From assembly GCA_023255875.1 (NCBI GenBank), contig JAGDVY010000031.1, positions 1-64,000 on the forward strand: a DNA stretch of 64,000 bases, in the 5' to 3' direction. This stretch comes from Hydrogenobacter sp. (GTDB lineage: Bacteria > Aquificota > Aquificia > Aquificales > Aquificaceae). The notes under the pieces are model-generated. The model searched no databases and was not told where the DNA came from. It saw nothing but the letters and a program-made list of their open reading frames with translations. This document shows, in pieces, positions 9,084 to 16,783 of this stretch (position 1 is its first letter; each line of letters begins with the position of its first letter). Both the position numbers and the translations under genes were made by a program.

Positions 9084-9130
9084 TTTCTCTCCTCCTTGTC
9101 AAGATTTTTGAGTAGAGTAAAATGTCTCAT
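9053..9130 (-). CDS. Possible 25-codon leader peptide overlapping the speD start
   Basis: An ATG at 9130 (minus strand) follows a strong AAAGGAGG site by nine bases and opens a 25-residue frame beginning MRHFTLLKNL. It ends at TAG 9053-9055, 31 bases inside speD and in another frame. Ribosomes using it would run through the speD ribosome site and start codon. This layout fits translational control by polyamine or AdoMet supply, but no homologue is known to me. It could also be a chance frame. Confidence 0.4.
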   Translation of the reverse strand: MRHFTLLKNLDKEERKWQRPSDCIS

Positions 9131-9164
9131 CACAAAACACCTCCTTTAAGACAGAATATGAAAT

Positions 9165-9177
9165 TATAATACTTTTC
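9165..9177 (+). promoter_or_regulatory. -10 box for a leaderless rsmD transcript
   Basis: A perfect TATAAT (9165-9170) ends seven bases before the rsmD ATG at 9178, so transcription should start at or next to the start codon. There is no Shine-Dalgarno sequence. No consensus -35 box is seen at the right distance. Confidence 0.6.
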
Positions 9178-9639
9178 ATGGAAAAAGCAAGAGGAAAAAA
9201 AGAATTTAGACCTACTTCTTCTCTTGTCAAACAGGCTGTGTTTAACATATTGGGAGACATAAGAGGTTCTCTGTTTTTGGACCTTTATGCTGGTAGCGGT
9301 CAGATGGGACTCATGGCTGAAGAAAGGGGTGCACAGGTAATTTTCGTAGAAAAAAACCCTAAACTTGCCAAAGAAATTAAGAGAAAAGCAAGAGGTGATG
9401 TGATAATATCCGACGTACTGAGGTTTCTAATGGGCTTTGATAGAGAGGCGGATGTGATCTTTGCGGATCCACCTTATGACTATGAAAATTACGAAAAACT
9501 CATACAACTTTCCCTAAAAGTTCTCAAAAAAGGTGGAATTTTTGTATTAGAGCATAGGAAAAATATGGATTTTGGCGCAGAAAGAAAAAAAGTTTATGGA
9601 GACACCGCACTGTCCCTTTGGAGGAAGGAAGATGACTAA
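9178..9639 (+). CDS. rsmD: 16S rRNA (guanine-N2)-methyltransferase RsmD
   Basis: Methylates G966 of 16S rRNA. The 153-residue protein has RPTSSLVKQAVFNILG, the SAM-binding LDLYAGSGQMGLMA segment and the catalytic DPPY motif (FADPPYDYENY). The N-terminus is slightly shorter than usual, lacking part of the first strand, but the -10 box position supports ATG 9178. The end overlaps coaD by eight bases, an rsmD-coaD pairing common in bacteria. Confidence 0.88.
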   Translation: MEKARGKKEFRPTSSLVKQAVFNILGDIRGSLFLDLYAGSGQMGLMAEERGAQVIFVEKNPKLAKEIKRKARGDVIISDVLRFLMGFDREADVIFADPPYDYENYEKLIQLSLKVLKKGGIFVLEHRKNMDFGAERKKVYGDTALSLWRKEDD

Positions 9640-10120
9640 GGTAGTGTATCCGGGTACCTTTGACCCTCCACACCTTGGACATCTTGATATAGTAAAGAGA
9701 AGCTGTGAAATTTTTGATCGTGTAGTGGTAGCGGTTGCAAAAAATCCAAGAAGACACCTGCTTTTTAACATGGAGGAAAGAGTGGAGATGTTTAAGAAGA
9801 TGGTAGAGTGTTTGGGAAATAAAGTTGAGGTGAAGGGTTTTGACGGACTTTTGGTAGATTTTATGCATAAAGAGGGAATAAGGCTGATAGTCAGAGGTGT
9901 AAGGCTATTTACGGACTTTGAATACGAACTTCAGATAGCCATGAACAATTACAAACTCGCAAAAGTTGAGACCATCTTTATGATGCCTTCGCAAGATTAC
10001 ATACATATAAGCTCCACCATAGTAAGAGACATAGCATCTTACTGTGGAAACCTCAAAGGTCTTGTCCATCCGTACGTAGAAGAAAAACTCAAAAAAAAGT
10101 TTGGATGTTTTAAAATATGA
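9632..10120 (+). CDS. coaD: Phosphopantetheine adenylyltransferase
   Basis: Forms dephospho-CoA from ATP and 4'-phosphopantetheine, the fourth step of coenzyme A synthesis. The 162-residue protein starts with GTFDPPHLGH (HxGH nucleotide-binding motif at 14-17) and ends with the ISSTIVRDI segment and GLVHPYV, as in the family. The start at 9632 follows GGAGGAAGGA in the rsmD end and gives the standard N-terminus. An upstream in-frame ATG at 9572 lies inside rsmD and is less likely. Confidence 0.95.
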   Translation: MTKVVYPGTFDPPHLGHLDIVKRSCEIFDRVVVAVAKNPRRHLLFNMEERVEMFKKMVECLGNKVEVKGFDGLLVDFMHKEGIRLIVRGVRLFTDFEYELQIAMNNYKLAKVETIFMMPSQDYIHISSTIVRDIASYCGNLKGLVHPYVEEKLKKKFGCFKI

Positions 10121-10665
10121 ATATGCGTAAATGGAGTGTTTTGCTTTTACTGTTTCCCCTTTTTCTCTCATCGTGTAAAAAAGAAGAAAAGCCTATTACC
10201 TTTGAAAGCATAGAAGTTTATTTCTCTCCAAAGGGTTCCGCTCAGTCAGCCATCATAAGAGAGCTACAAAAAGCGCAGAAAAGTCTTGACATAGCTATGT
10301 TTTCTTTTACTTCAAAAGAGCTTGGATCTGCAGTAATTGATGCTTACAAAAGAGGCGTAAAGGTTCGGATAATTATGGACCAAGGACAAGCGAAAGAAAA
10401 CTTTTCAAGATATCCCATCTTTGTCCAGGCGGGCATACCTGTAAAGCTTCTACCTGTAGAAGGTAAAAAGTTCGTAAAAGGTTTGATGCATAACAAGTTT
10501 GCAATAATAGATAGAAAAACGGTAATCACAGGTAGTTATAACTGGACCGCTAGCGCAGAAGAAATTAACTACGAAAACCTTCTTATTATACACAGTCCAA
10601 AGCTCGCGGAAAAATACGAAGAGTATTTTGAAAGTATGTGGAGAAAAGCGGGCGACGGGATTTGA
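10117..10665 (+). CDS. Phospholipase D-like (single HKD) lipoprotein
   Basis: A 182-residue protein with a lipoprotein signal ending LFLSSC (C20), so it is probably anchored in the inner or outer membrane facing the periplasm. The catalytic HKD motif is HNKFAIID (H125, K127, D132), followed by GSYNWT. This resembles the small Nuc-type endonucleases that dimerise to form one active site; a phospholipid substrate is also possible. It starts inside the coaD stop (ATGA). Its last six codons and stop lie antisense inside the tRNA-Gly gene. Confidence 0.85.
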   Translation: MNMRKWSVLLLLFPLFLSSCKKEEKPITFESIEVYFSPKGSAQSAIIRELQKAQKSLDIAMFSFTSKELGSAVIDAYKRGVKVRIIMDQGQAKENFSRYPIFVQAGIPVKLLPVEGKKFVKGLMHNKFAIIDRKTVITGSYNWTASAEEINYENLLIIHSPKLAEKYEEYFESMWRKAGDGI

Positions 10666-10718
10666 ACCCGCGACCTTCTGCTTGGGAAGCAGACGCTCTA
10701 CCCCTGAGCTACGCCCGC
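10647..10718 (-). tRNA. tRNA-Gly (anticodon CCC)
   Basis: The reverse complement folds as a full cloverleaf: acceptor stem GCGGGCG/CGCCCGC, D-arm with GCTC...GAGC, anticodon stem TCTGC/GCAGA around loop TTCCCAA (anticodon CCC) and T-arm GCGGGTTCAAATCCCGT. The discriminator base is U, as usual for bacterial tRNA-Gly. The 3' CCA is not encoded. Both flanking protein genes run into it. Confidence 0.95.
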
Positions 10719-11201
10719 TAAAATATAATTGTATATCAAGTTAGAGTATAGGTGCAAAAGGCTCACAAATACTAGAGATTGGGTCTTTTGGTAGGCAACA
10801 CCATAAAGGAGCGAAGGGAAAAAGGTCAGTGCGGACTGAAGGCTTTGGTATAGCAATATGTGAGGTAGGGCAAACATAAAAGATACTAAAACATTGCTGT
10901 ATCTGCGCAGTAAATAACCCCTAAAAAACAGCTCTTCTGCAAAGGCTGAGAGGGTCATGTGGAGAAGGGTATAAAGATCTACGTTTGTGAGCAGAGTTAT
11001 AGGAAAGGTGATTACAGAGAGATTCCACTTATTCTTCCATTTGAAAGGATCATCTAAAAAAAGCAGTGGAGAGAGAAGCACAAAGGTAGAAAGATCAGGA
11101 AGTCCAAATACTTTGCGACCAAAGAGGCTTACTAAAAGCAGAAGGTAGAGAAACACCTCAGAGTAGTTTTTTATAAACCAACCTATCTTCCTGCCTATCA
11201 T
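10698..11201 (-). CDS. CPBP-family intramembrane metalloprotease
   Basis: A 167-residue membrane protein of the CPBP (Abi/CAAX-type) protease family. All three catalytic motifs are present: EELFFRG (E89, E90, R94), FALPH (H114) and HLYSN (H150, N154), spread over about five helices. I chose ATG 11201, which has GAGGT six bases upstream; an in-frame GTG at 11231 lacks this. The gene overlaps the 3' end of gspK by 44 bases, so it is coupled to type II secretion. Family members called myxosortases cut C-terminal sorting tails of exported proteins; the subtilase at 32.3 kb has such a tail. Its last seven codons lie in tRNA-Gly. Confidence 0.85.
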   Translation of the reverse strand: MIGRKIGWFIKNYSEVFLYLLLLVSLFGRKVFGLPDLSTFVLLSPLLFLDDPFKWKNKWNLSVITFPITLLTNVDLYTLLHMTLSAFAEELFFRGYLLRRYSNVLVSFMFALPHILLYQSLQSALTFFPSLLYGVAYQKTQSLVFVSLLHLYSNLIYNYILAGVAQG

Positions 11202-12012
11202 ATATGACCTCAAGGTTTGAGGAGTATTCACCAGATTTTAGATCCAACACTATGTGAAAGTACCTACTCTTTACATCCACAAGGTCCCTTATAGCATAAA
11301 GCATGTCAAAGGTAAAGCCATCTACAAGAAGAAGGTCCTCAACTCTCCTAAAAGGCTCTTTGCTTCTTCTTTCTATTATCTTGTTTGCAAGCACCTGATC
11401 TATCCTTGGGTCCAGTGCCATAAGAATATATGGACCAGCGGTGTTTATGTTTATCTTACCTGAGGAAAAAACGGTAGTCAGGCTCAAAAGCCCAGGGTAA
11501 AACTCTCTTCCGAGGGTTTTGCCCAACAGATCCTCGTTCCTAAAGCCTGCCCATCTTAGCTCCTCTTTGGAGTCTAAGGGTGCTCTCTTTATGGGATACT
11601 TGGTTTCTATAGGGATGTCGCTTTTGCCTTCCCAAGCTAAAAGGTTCTTTTTGTAAGATGTGTCTATGTTTAGCAGTTTAAGAAGTCTTTCAAAAAACTT
11701 ACCGTAGGCTCCATCATCCACATAGTTTAGATTAAGAAACCTCTCTTCGTCATATACGCTCACATACAGCTCTCCCTTTTGGGTTTTGAAGGTAAGCGGG
11801 TAAGCCCATCTGTCCTGCAGAGTATCCACAGAGGGATCATCTCTTTTTAGCATTTGAATAACGAGCGGAAGCACAGACAAAAATACATGATAAGCTTGCT
11901 CTTTGAAATAAATCTCTTCTACGGTGGTGCGCACGGACCTTACGCTACTGTAAGCATCCATTGCGTAATAGACAGAGACGAAAAAGATCATCAAAACCAG
12001 AAACACTATCAT
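11158..12012 (-). CDS. gspK: Type II secretion minor pseudopilin GspK
   Basis: GspK caps the tip of the type II pseudopilus together with GspI and GspJ. The 284-residue protein has an N-terminal hydrophobic helix without a long leader, then the conserved DEERFLNLN stretch, and ININTAGPYILMAL followed by two helix-hairpin-helix-like repeats (VEDLLLVDGF), which are typical of GspK. The classic prepilin leader Gly is not obvious at this start. It overlaps its upstream neighbour by four bases and the CPBP protease gene by 44. Confidence 0.82.
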   Translation of the reverse strand: MIVFLVLMIFFVSVYYAMDAYSSVRSVRTTVEEIYFKEQAYHVFLSVLPLVIQMLKRDDPSVDTLQDRWAYPLTFKTQKGELYVSVYDEERFLNLNYVDDGAYGKFFERLLKLLNIDTSYKKNLLAWEGKSDIPIETKYPIKRAPLDSKEELRWAGFRNEDLLGKTLGREFYPGLLSLTTVFSSGKININTAGPYILMALDPRIDQVLANKIIERRSKEPFRRVEDLLLVDGFTFDMLYAIRDLVDVKSRYFHIVLDLKSGEYSSNLEVIYDRQEDRLVYKKLL

Positions 12013-12404
12013 CTTAGTACCATATCAAGATCAAATACTCCCTGACCCGTGTTATCCACCGCTTTGAACTTCACTATCTTTATCCCACGCTCCTCTATAT
12101 CATAGACAAGCTTGGGGATCTTAGCACCTGCAATTTTTCTCGCTTTTACCTCATATCCTTCATCCCTTTGAGCCAAGGATAGAAACTCCCCACCTACGTT
12201 AGATATCAAGCTTTTGAGAAGCTCTTCTGATGGCTCCTGTCTGATGTTTTGTTTGTAGTTCTTTATAAGAAACATAATCTCTTTGTGCTTGAGATATTCT
12301 CTGTAGTAATTGTCCCTAAGTTGGTAATACCTGTTTAAAAAGGCATAAAAGAGTATAAAAAACAGAAGAAAAAGCAGAACGTTTAAATTCCTATTTGTGA
12401 TCAT
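12009..12404 (-). CDS. Probable GspM/PilO-like type II secretion protein
   Basis: A 131-residue protein with one N-terminal membrane helix (about residues 8-22), a short coiled region and a small alpha/beta domain rich in Lys. This is the layout of GspM, which links the inner-membrane platform of type II secretion. Sequence identity to GspM is not visible by eye; the call rests on layout and on the four-base overlap with gspK. A TATAAT at 12415-12420 (minus strand) lies ten bases before the ATG. Confidence 0.5.
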   Translation of the reverse strand: MITNRNLNVLLFLLFFILFYAFLNRYYQLRDNYYREYLKHKEIMFLIKNYKQNIRQEPSEELLKSLISNVGGEFLSLAQRDEGYEVKARKIAGAKIPKLVYDIEERGIKIVKFKAVDNTGQGVFDLDMVLR

Positions 12405-12421
12405 TTACCTTACTATTATAG

Positions 12422-13018
12422 TTATCTTTGCACTTCAAAAGGAAAACTGACCTTTTTAGTCTCGTTATCTATTCTATACTCAACTCTTAGGATCAGCTTT
12501 TTTTGGTAGTTAGTGGGTTTCTGAAAGTAGACAAAACCCTTAAGAATAGCTCCTGGCTCTACTGTACCAAAAAGGAAAGCGTTATTTACTATGTCAGGAT
12601 AAGTGGGTGGATAGTAGGGATAATAGGGATAATAGCCAAACCAGTAAGGATATGAGTAGTAAGCTATTCCAAAGGAAAATCTCACATTACTGCCTAACAT
12701 GGATGATACATCACCAGGAGGTATGGGATTGTATTGACGATTTTCATCATCAATTAAATGAACGCCTTGTCTTTCTATGTAGAGGCTCTTTGTGGATAGG
12801 TTTTTTACCTCCAAATAGATGGGTAAAACGTAGTAAGGGAGGTCCGATGGTGAGTACTTCCACGCATGAGTTTTGACCAATATCTGCACATCTTTGTCCT
12901 CATAAATGGAGGTCAGTTTTTCTTTATCTACTTTGAGCCCATCTTCTAAGGGAACTAACTTTACCGCAGGAGCGCACCCCAGAACCAATACAAAGAAGAA
13001 GAAAAATAACTTTTTCAT
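12422..13018 (-). CDS. Lipoprotein with a Tyr/Pro-rich loop, function unknown
   Basis: A 198-residue protein with a lipoprotein signal ending LVLGC (C15). The mature part has predicted beta strands and a striking segment (about residues 120-141) made mostly of Tyr, Pro and Phe, then FLFGTVEPGAILKGFVYF, which resembles DUF4352-like immunoglobulin-fold domains. It may sit on the outer membrane or cell surface. It follows the NosL-type remnant with an ATGA overlap and precedes the type II secretion genes on the same strand. Confidence 0.7.
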   Translation of the reverse strand: MKKLFFFFFVLVLGCAPAVKLVPLEDGLKVDKEKLTSIYEDKDVQILVKTHAWKYSPSDLPYYVLPIYLEVKNLSTKSLYIERQGVHLIDDENRQYNPIPPGDVSSMLGSNVRFSFGIAYYSYPYWFGYYPYYPYYPPTYPDIVNNAFLFGTVEPGAILKGFVYFQKPTNYQKKLILRVEYRIDNETKKVSFPFEVQR

Positions 13019-13591
13019 TTCTCTACCTTTATATTAACCCTTTTGCCCCTTTTCATCAACTCTCTTATGAGTTCCGCACCTTTTTCAAAATCTACCACCA
13101 CACCACCAAAACCCTTTGCAAACTTCTCCGCGTGCTCTTTGCTACCAAAAGCTATTGCAGAAGGACTACAACAAGGCACAGCGGAAGAATCTATAACATA
13201 CCAAGCAGAATAACAGTTTATAGGATTTCCAGTTATAAAGTCCCAAGTCGTACAGGCTTCTACCTATTTTCTTTTATATCTGTTTGTAAAGTAGAAGGCC
13301 ACAGTGGGCACAGCACGCTTTTATCTTTCTGTCTTTAAGGTAGTATATAAACTCAAGTCTTTTATCCAAAAGTTTTGTACAGTAAGCACAGGTGTCTTTT
13401 CCTTCCTCCTTTGTGTCCTCTGGAGTTCTTAACTTTATCTCTCCATGCTTTCTTATTAACTTTCCTTCCTTTTCCAACTCCCTCACATCTCTGTAGATGG
13501 TCATAAGTGATACACCAAAATACTGGGATAATGCCTTTACATTGTTATAGCCCTCCTTTATAAGCTCAAGTAGCTTTTCTTTCCTGTCCAT
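13015..13591 (-). pseudogene. Disrupted DeoR-type HTH protein fused to a NosL-like domain
   Basis: The first frame (13591-13274) has a DeoR-type winged helix (residues about 1-55) and then CAYC...CAHCGLLLY, the start of a NosL-type metal-binding domain; it stops at TAA 13274-13276. The rest of the NosL domain, WDFITGNPINCYSAWYVIDS and FGSKEHAEKFAKGFGG, lies in another frame (about 13263-13015) with no start codon and a TAG at 13264-13266. All three frames have a stop at the joint, so at least two lesions are needed. The HTH part alone may still be made. The intact ancestor would have been a Cys-rich regulator, perhaps copper-sensing. Confidence 0.7.
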
Positions 13592-15494
13592 GCTTTTAAA
13601 TTTATTATCTAATACCGTGCTTTTGTACAAGTTTTTAGTTCAGAGAGGGCTTGAAAGAAGAAAGGTCCAGGAGAGGTTCTTCCAAATAGTGCTTTCCGCT
13701 ATAGAGGAAGGGGGGATCAAGATAGTTCAAGCGCCAACGGGTACGGGTAAAACTTACGGTTATCTTATACCCATCTTGGAGAAAGGTCAGAAGGCTATAA
13801 TCTCAACAGGAACAAAGCTACTCCAAGAGCAACTCAGAAGAGACATAGAAGTTCTCAGAAGCTACAGCGAGTATCTATTGGGAAAACAAGTTAATTACCT
13901 TGTGATGAAAGGCAAGTCCAACTACCTATGTTTGGATAGATACTATGCGGAAAAGTATCAAATACCTCAAATTGATACCGCTATGGAAAATGGGTGGGAC
14001 GGGGATTTTGAGTTTGTGAGTGTGGATCAGGAGCTAAGAGAGAAGCTGTGTGTTGATGATGAGTACTGCACAAGCCATTACAGGAACTTATGCAAATACA
14101 GGCATGACTGTTATTATTGGGGAAGACTAAAAAGCTTAGAAAGGTCTGCAGACATTATTGTTGTCAATCACGCCCTTTTGACTCTAAAGGACTTTGAGGA
14201 TACGCAGGAGAGGATTTTGGTAATAGACGAAGCTCACGAACTTGATAGATACATAACCAGCAGTCTAACGGGTGGGATATCTCTTTACACCTTGCGTGTG
14301 GAGATTATGGGTAAGATACGGGAGTTTTTACCATCTGCGGATATAGATGTAGAGGCATTTTTTATAGACCACTTTGAAAAACTCTTTAAGGACAACAGAG
14401 ATCAGGTAGCTCTGGAGAGCGCAGAGCCTTATGTAGAGGATTTTGAAGCGCGAATAGTAAAACCCATTGAGTCCTTGTACTCTCGCATCAAAGAAGAGGT
14501 AAAGGCTCGCACAATGAACTTTCTAAAGGACAGACTCTTTGTGAGTTTGAGCTTTAAAGACTATCTTCTAAGAATAAACCTAATATCTCACGAGGAGTTT
14601 ATGAGGATAAAGTCTAACTATGATCAGATCAGTGATGAGGAACAGGATTTTCTAAGAAAACTAAAATCCTACGAGCTTCTAACAAGAAAAATCACTAAGC
14701 TAAAGGAATTTTTGAAAATTATGAGAGAAGAAGATCAAGGGTTTGGATTTATGGTAAGTAGGAACTGGAGCAAGAAATTAGGCACTTACAACTACAGGCT
14801 TGAGTGCTTTCCTGTGTTTCCTGCGGGTTTTGTGGATTTTAGCGAATACAAAGGGGTCATCATCACATCTGCCACAGCGGACCCAGAAGACCTAAGGAAG
14901 ACCCTTGGTATAAAGGGCGAGTATTACGAGCTTGAACACACTCTTCCGTATCACAAGGTTCATTTTCTTGTCTATAATGTGGAGCCTAAGGAAGAAGAGT
15001 GGAAAGACTGCCTTATTAGGGCTTACAAATACCTGAGAACTATCTATGATAAAGTCCTTGTGCTTCTTACCAACAAAGAACATAAAGCTTTTTTTGAGAA
15101 GGAAGAGGGACTTGCCTTTCAAGGAGAAGACAATCTATCCAAATTGGTGGAAGACCTCAGAGCTGGCAGGATAAAGGCTTTGGTGGGGCTTGACAGCTTG
15201 TGGTTTGGTATAGATGTGAAGGGCGAAAAAGGAATTCTTATGTCAAAACTGCCTTTTGAGAGTCCCGAAGATCCCGTAACCTTTCACAGGATAAGGTTTC
15301 TAAAATCAATAGGTGAAAATCCCTTTGAGTATCAAAAGAGAAAGGCTCTTATTAAGTTCAGACAGGGGATAGGCAGGCTGATGAGAAGTAAGGATGATGG
15401 AGGAACAATAGTGCTTTGCGACAGGAGGATATTTAAGTTCAAGGAGTTTCTTATGGCCGTTAAAGATTTGGGAATAGAGGTCAAGGTAGTATAA
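13590..15494 (+). CDS. dinG: DinG/XPD-type superfamily 2 helicase
   Basis: A 634-residue 5'-3' DNA helicase of the Rad3/XPD/DinG group, acting in repair. Walker A APTGTGKT is at 48-55 and DEAH at 213-216. Between them lie C114, C154, C160, C168 and C174, four of which should hold the 4Fe-4S cluster. The C-terminal half has the GIDVKGEKGILMSKLPF and RQGIGRLMRS motifs. The start is uncertain: ATG 13590, GTG 13617 and TTG 13623 are all possible, and ATG 13590 shares CATG with the divergent regulator's start. No exonuclease domain is attached. Confidence 0.85.
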   Translation: MLLNLLSNTVLLYKFLVQRGLERRKVQERFFQIVLSAIEEGGIKIVQAPTGTGKTYGYLIPILEKGQKAIISTGTKLLQEQLRRDIEVLRSYSEYLLGKQVNYLVMKGKSNYLCLDRYYAEKYQIPQIDTAMENGWDGDFEFVSVDQELREKLCVDDEYCTSHYRNLCKYRHDCYYWGRLKSLERSADIIVVNHALLTLKDFEDTQERILVIDEAHELDRYITSSLTGGISLYTLRVEIMGKIREFLPSADIDVEAFFIDHFEKLFKDNRDQVALESAEPYVEDFEARIVKPIESLYSRIKEEVKARTMNFLKDRLFVSLSFKDYLLRINLISHEEFMRIKSNYDQISDEEQDFLRKLKSYELLTRKITKLKEFLKIMREEDQGFGFMVSRNWSKKLGTYNYRLECFPVFPAGFVDFSEYKGVIITSATADPEDLRKTLGIKGEYYELEHTLPYHKVHFLVYNVEPKEEEWKDCLIRAYKYLRTIYDKVLVLLTNKEHKAFFEKEEGLAFQGEDNLSKLVEDLRAGRIKALVGLDSLWFGIDVKGEKGILMSKLPFESPEDPVTFHRIRFLKSIGENPFEYQKRKALIKFRQGIGRLMRSKDDGGTIVLCDRRIFKFKEFLMAVKDLGIEVKVV

Positions 15495-15496
15495 AG

Positions 15497-16762
15497 CTAA
15501 ATCCTCTCCGCTATAGCTTTAGCAAACTCTAATGTGCCAAGTTCCTTCGCATCAATACCCTGCTTTCTAAAGCCGTTGGCTATGTCGGGTGTGCCCAGTT
15601 TGTCCTCTATGGCTCTCTTTACCGCAGAGTATATGAGCTGACTTGCCTCTTTCCAACCCAAATACTCCAGCATCATGGCACCTGACAAGGTAAGGGAAAG
15701 GGGATTGGCTATACCCTTACCCGCTATGTCATATGCTGTTCCGTGGGTGCTCTCAAAAAGAGCATACCCATCTCCTATGTTTCCGCTGGGTACAAACCCA
15801 GGACCACCTACAAGGGCAGAGGCAAGATCGGATATATAATCACCGTTTAGGTTTTGCGTGATGATGACATCGTAAGCTTCTGGCTTTAGTACCAATTGCA
15901 TGAGCATCTGATCGGTTATGACTTTTATCATAAGCACCTGACCTTCCTTTGGCTCTCCTTCGGTTATCACCTTTCCTTCAAATTCGGGCTCTTTTGCCAC
16001 CTCAAAAGCCCAGTTCATAAAGGCACCTTCTGTGGCTTTCATTATGTTCCCTTTCCCTACAACTGCTACCACCTTTTTGTTATTCTCTATTGCCCACCTT
16101 AGAGCCTTTCTCACATGTCTTTTTGTTTTATACTCGCTCATGGGTTTTACCGTAATTCCACAATCCTCAGGAAGAGCGTATTCAGAAACTCCCATCTCCT
16201 CAATGAAAAACTTTCTAACTTTCTGAGTGTTTTCAGCCTTGGGCATGTACTCTATGGACATATATACATCATCAGAGTTTTCTCTAAAGACCGCTAAATT
16301 TACCCTCTCTGGATTGGGTATGGGAGTGGGTTGTCCAAGCCAATAGACGGGTCTTATGGCGGAATAAAAGTCCATAGATTGGCGCAGTATGGCGTTGAGA
16401 GACTTCCCACCCTTCCCTACTGGCGTGCCGAGGGGTCCCTTTATGCCTACCACTGCCTGTTTTAGAAATTCCAAGGTCTCTTCTGGCATTCTCTTTCCTG
16501 TTTTTTCCTCCGCTTTATCACCTGCCAAAAGTTCCACCCAGTATATGCCTTTTGAACCTCCATAAGCCTTCTCCACAGCGGTATTTACTACGTGTATCAT
16601 GGCAGGTGTGATCTCAGAGCCTATGCCGTCTCCTTCTATAAAGGGTATGATGGGGTAGTTGGGAACTTCTATGCTTTTGTCCTCTTTTAGCTTTATAAAC
16701 TCACCACCTTGGGGCAGTTTGGCGCTTCCTTCCCACCAATATACATTCTCCCACTTGACCAT
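15497..16762 (-). CDS. icd: Isocitrate dehydrogenase, NADP-dependent type
   Basis: Interconverts isocitrate and 2-oxoglutarate. In Aquificaceae it works in the reductive citric-acid cycle after oxalosuccinate formation. The 421-residue protein has FIEGDGIGSEIT near the N-terminus, the substrate loop SLNAILRQSMDFYSAIRP with its Ser and Arg, and the nucleotide region ESTHGTAYDIAGKGIANP, as in E. coli-type Icd. I chose ATG 16762; a TAAAAT box (16771-16776, minus) is eight bases upstream and no ribosome site is seen. It lies 21 bases after lepA. Confidence 0.95.
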   Translation of the reverse strand: MVKWENVYWWEGSAKLPQGGEFIKLKEDKSIEVPNYPIIPFIEGDGIGSEITPAMIHVVNTAVEKAYGGSKGIYWVELLAGDKAEEKTGKRMPEETLEFLKQAVVGIKGPLGTPVGKGGKSLNAILRQSMDFYSAIRPVYWLGQPTPIPNPERVNLAVFRENSDDVYMSIEYMPKAENTQKVRKFFIEEMGVSEYALPEDCGITVKPMSEYKTKRHVRKALRWAIENNKKVVAVVGKGNIMKATEGAFMNWAFEVAKEPEFEGKVITEGEPKEGQVLMIKVITDQMLMQLVLKPEAYDVIITQNLNGDYISDLASALVGGPGFVPSGNIGDGYALFESTHGTAYDIAGKGIANPLSLTLSGAMMLEYLGWKEASQLIYSAVKRAIEDKLGTPDIANGFRKQGIDAKELGTLEFAKAIAERI

Positions 16763-16783
16763 AAGCCTATATTTTAACACTTT

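Noticed and set aside
9632-10120. Longer coaD starting at ATG 9572
   Set aside because: The extra 20 residues are read from the rsmD gene and are absent from the normal CoaD N-terminus.
13132-13338. 68-codon plus-strand frame
   Set aside because: It lies antisense to the NosL-like remnant, which has clear family motifs on the other strand.
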